This document shows positions 31,882 to 33,547 of a stretch of 33,547 nt of DNA, in pieces. The stretch spans positions 1 to 33,547 of the forward strand of contig DEFE01000043.1 of the NCBI GenBank assembly GCA_002350625.1. Reading direction: 5' to 3'. A program made the translations under genes and the position numbers. The notes under the pieces are model-generated. The model had not been told where the DNA came from. It worked only from the letters and a program-made list of their open reading frames with translations, and ran no database searches. Source of the DNA: Lachnospiraceae bacterium UBA2860 (lineage in GTDB: Bacteria > Bacillota > Clostridia > Lachnospirales > Lachnospiraceae). The first letter of the stretch is position 1; every line of letters begins with the position of its first letter.

Positions 31882-33547
31882 ATGACAAAACGGATTCTCG
31901 CAGCGGCGGCAGCGGCCATATGCATGCTTACATGTGTACCGGCCGCTGCCGGTGAAGCGGAGGCAGTGCCTGCGGCAGTTCATGTCAGCGTGCATGATCC
32001 CTCCATTTTTGAAGACAAGGACGGCACATTCTATGTATTCGGTTCCCATACGGCTGTCGCCTCCTCGGATGATCTCATTGCGTGGAAGCAGCTGAATTTT
32101 GATTACGGGAGCGGAAAGGACCTGCCGTTCTACGGGACTTTGACGGAGACGCTTGAGGAGCCTTTTGAGTGGGCGGGCTATCATGACGCCGACGCCGGCG
32201 GCTATGCCGTATGGGCTCCGGACATCATCTACAATCCCCTTTATGTGTGGGAGGACGGCACGGAGGGCGCATATATGCTCTATGTGTGCACATCCTCGAC
32301 CTGGAGGCGCTCCGCCATAGCTTTTCTCGTGGCTCAGGAGATCGGCGGTCCCTATACCTTCGGGGATACCGTTGTGTACTCCGGATTCACGAAGAACGGC
32401 GAGACGGACGGCAAAAGTACACGGGATACGTCCTGGGACAAGGACTACCTGCATCTTAAGGAGCTCGTTCAAAAAGGCGCTGCGAACGGCGGCATCGATG
32501 AGGTGAGCGACAACTGGTTCAATCAGGACGGAAGCTGGAATCACACCTACGCGCCGAATGCGATCGATCCGACGGTGTTCTTCGATGCGGATGGAAAGCG
32601 GCTCTATATGGTCTACGGGTCCTGGTCGGGCGGCATGTTCCTTCTGGAGCTCGATCCGAAAACCGGAGAGGCAATCTATCCCGGAACGGACAGTATCGAT
32701 GAAGTCTCCGGCAATTTCGTGGACCGCTATTTCGGCGTCCACCTCATCGGCGGCGACCACCAGTCCGGCGAGGGACCCTATATCTCCTATGATCCGGAGA
32801 GCGGCTACTACTATCTGTACTGCACATACGGCGGGCTCGCCGCAAATGGCGGCTACAATATGCGTCTCTTCAGGTCGAAGGACGTGACGGGCCCGTATCT
32901 CGATGCGGCGGGGCAGAACGCTGCAGACAATAAGACGAACGGCGACAAGTACGGCATAAAGCTGATCGGCAACTACGCCTTCTATGACCAGATCGGAAAG
33001 CGGGCGGCCGGACATAACTCGCAGCTCACCACCCCGGACGGAGCGCGGTATCTCGTCTATCATCAGCGCTTTGACATCAAGCCGCAGCTTGAGGCGCACG
33101 AGGTCCGCGTCCATCAGCAGTTCCTGAACGAGGACCTGTGGCCGGTGACCGCCGTGTACGAGTATGTCGGCGATCAGCCGGAGCACTACGAGGATCAGGA
33201 CGTCACCGGAACGTACGAGTTCATCAATCACGGCCGGAAGACGGACGGCGACATGCTGGAGACCTCACTCGTCACACTTGCGGAGGACGGAAGCGTAAGC
33301 GGCGCAGTGAGCGGCAGCTGGCAGAAATTCGATTCCGGAAAAGGGTACGACTTCGTGACGATGGAGCTGGGCGGCGTGACTTACAAAGGCATTTTCTTCA
33401 GACAGCACAAAGAAGATAAGCTGAAGGAAGAGCTTGCCATGACATTTACCGCGATCGGCGACGACAACACGGAAATCTGGGGAAGCAAAGCCGATGACGC
33501 CGGCGGTGAGATGGTTGCCGGCATGGCGGCGGAATCGCTTAAGAAGG
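31882..33547 (+). CDS. Secreted GH43 endo-arabinanase-like enzyme, 3' end outside window
   Basis: At least 555 residues, open to the right edge. A signal peptide (MTKRILAAAAAAI start, likely cut near AAA-GE) precedes a GH43 propeller: base Asp39 (HVSVHDPSIFED), YAVWAPDIIYNP, Asp229 (NAIDPTVF), acid Glu297 (SGEGPYIS) and GHNSQL, whose His binds calcium in endo-arabinanases. The overall size and a C-terminal beta domain from about 430 (VTGTYEFINHG, DNTEIWGS) resemble AbnB-type endo-1,5-alpha-L-arabinanases. It would cut arabinan outside the cell to oligosaccharides for the upstream importer. An insert between the first two catalytic residues is longer than in small arabinanases. GGAAAGGAAAGCGGGAG lies before the ATG. 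Confidence 0.88.
   Translation, partial: MTKRILAAAAAAICMLTCVPAAAGEAEAVPAAVHVSVHDPSIFEDKDGTFYVFGSHTAVASSDDLIAWKQLNFDYGSGKDLPFYGTLTETLEEPFEWAGYHDADAGGYAVWAPDIIYNPLYVWEDGTEGAYMLYVCTSSTWRRSAIAFLVAQEIGGPYTFGDTVVYSGFTKNGETDGKSTRDTSWDKDYLHLKELVQKGAANGGIDEVSDNWFNQDGSWNHTYAPNAIDPTVFFDADGKRLYMVYGSWSGGMFLLELDPKTGEAIYPGTDSIDEVSGNFVDRYFGVHLIGGDHQSGEGPYISYDPESGYYYLYCTYGGLAANGGYNMRLFRSKDVTGPYLDAAGQNAADNKTNGDKYGIKLIGNYAFYDQIGKRAAGHNSQLTTPDGARYLVYHQRFDIKPQLEAHEVRVHQQFLNEDLWPVTAVYEYVGDQPEHYEDQDVTGTYEFINHGRKTDGDMLETSLVTLAEDGSVSGAVSGSWQKFDSGKGYDFVTMELGGVTYKGIFFRQHKEDKLKEELAMTFTAIGDDNTEIWGSKADDAGGEMVAGMAAESLKK

Noticed and set aside
31684..33231. Long open reading frame on the minus strand (515 codons)
   Set aside because: Antisense of the araQ-like and GH43 genes; composition (many Val, Ile, Arg, His) is that of a codon-bias shadow and the sense strand has clear families.
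1..33547. CRISPR arrays, tRNA genes, transposases
   Set aside because: No regularly spaced direct repeats of CRISPR size, no cloverleaf-type sequence with T-arm consensus, and no transposase-like protein were recognised by eye.

Overview
The window (33,547 bases, clearly above 50% G+C by eye) looks like chromosome from an anaerobic, fermentative member of the Clostridia, most probably Lachnospiraceae-like. Grounds: strong AGGAGG-type ribosome sites, a DUF6171-like small Cys-rich protein, an arabino-oligosaccharide importer lacking its own ATPase, D-lactate dehydrogenase beside a fumarate reductase, and many PAS/GGDEF/hybrid-kinase signalling proteins. The assignment is inference; no rRNA or other marker gene is present. 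No tRNA, insertion sequence, prophage or CRISPR array was seen.

Layout. 1-561: start of an azlC-like permease gene (minus, cut by the edge) divergent from an HxlR regulator. 562-902: no intact gene, with faint coding remnants. 903-5989: secreted alkylsulfatase, cytosolic PAS-PAS hybrid histidine kinase with two receivers, and a histidine phosphatase, closed by a strong terminator. 6143-8152: modA, modB and a ModE-type HTH protein with no modC, closed by a terminator. 8366-10781: KtrB/TrkH-type K+ channel subunit, a KtrA cut down to its N-terminal RCK domain, and an overlapping zinc-ribbon/PH-like protein. 10857-14842: D-lactate dehydrogenase with a Cys-rich tail, then a fumarate reductase operon in the order frdC-frdA-frdB; together these are two routes for disposing of reducing equivalents. 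14908-17492: a periplasmic-binding-protein gene overlapping a dCache-GGDEF diguanylate cyclase gene by 4 bases, with no transporter genes. 17528-19279 (minus): a MATE transporter fused to a GHKL (RsbW-like) ATPase domain. 19473-23138: four tightly packed genes for an alpha/beta hydrolase, a TIM-barrel isomerase, a PAS-linked class III nucleotide cyclase and a NUDIX hydrolase. 23242-24771: PutP-like sodium symporter. 25053-25304: DUF6171-like protein.

25465-33547 is an arabinan/arabinoxylan-type utilisation island: an ArsR-HTH regulator and an intracellular GH43 enzyme driven by a near-consensus promoter; a paralogous regulator on the minus strand; an AT-rich control region with nested inverted repeats; then araN-P-Q-like import genes and a secreted GH43 endo-arabinanase-like enzyme running off the right edge. 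The model is that the secreted enzyme cuts the polymer, the importer takes up oligosaccharides using a shared ATPase encoded elsewhere, the cytosolic GH43 releases arabinose, and the two sister regulators control the parts.

The best candidates for undescribed biology are the binding-protein/diguanylate-cyclase pair, the MATE-GHKL fusion, the minimal K+ transport operon with its zinc-ribbon partner, and the sister ArsR regulators with a shared uncharacterised C-terminal domain.
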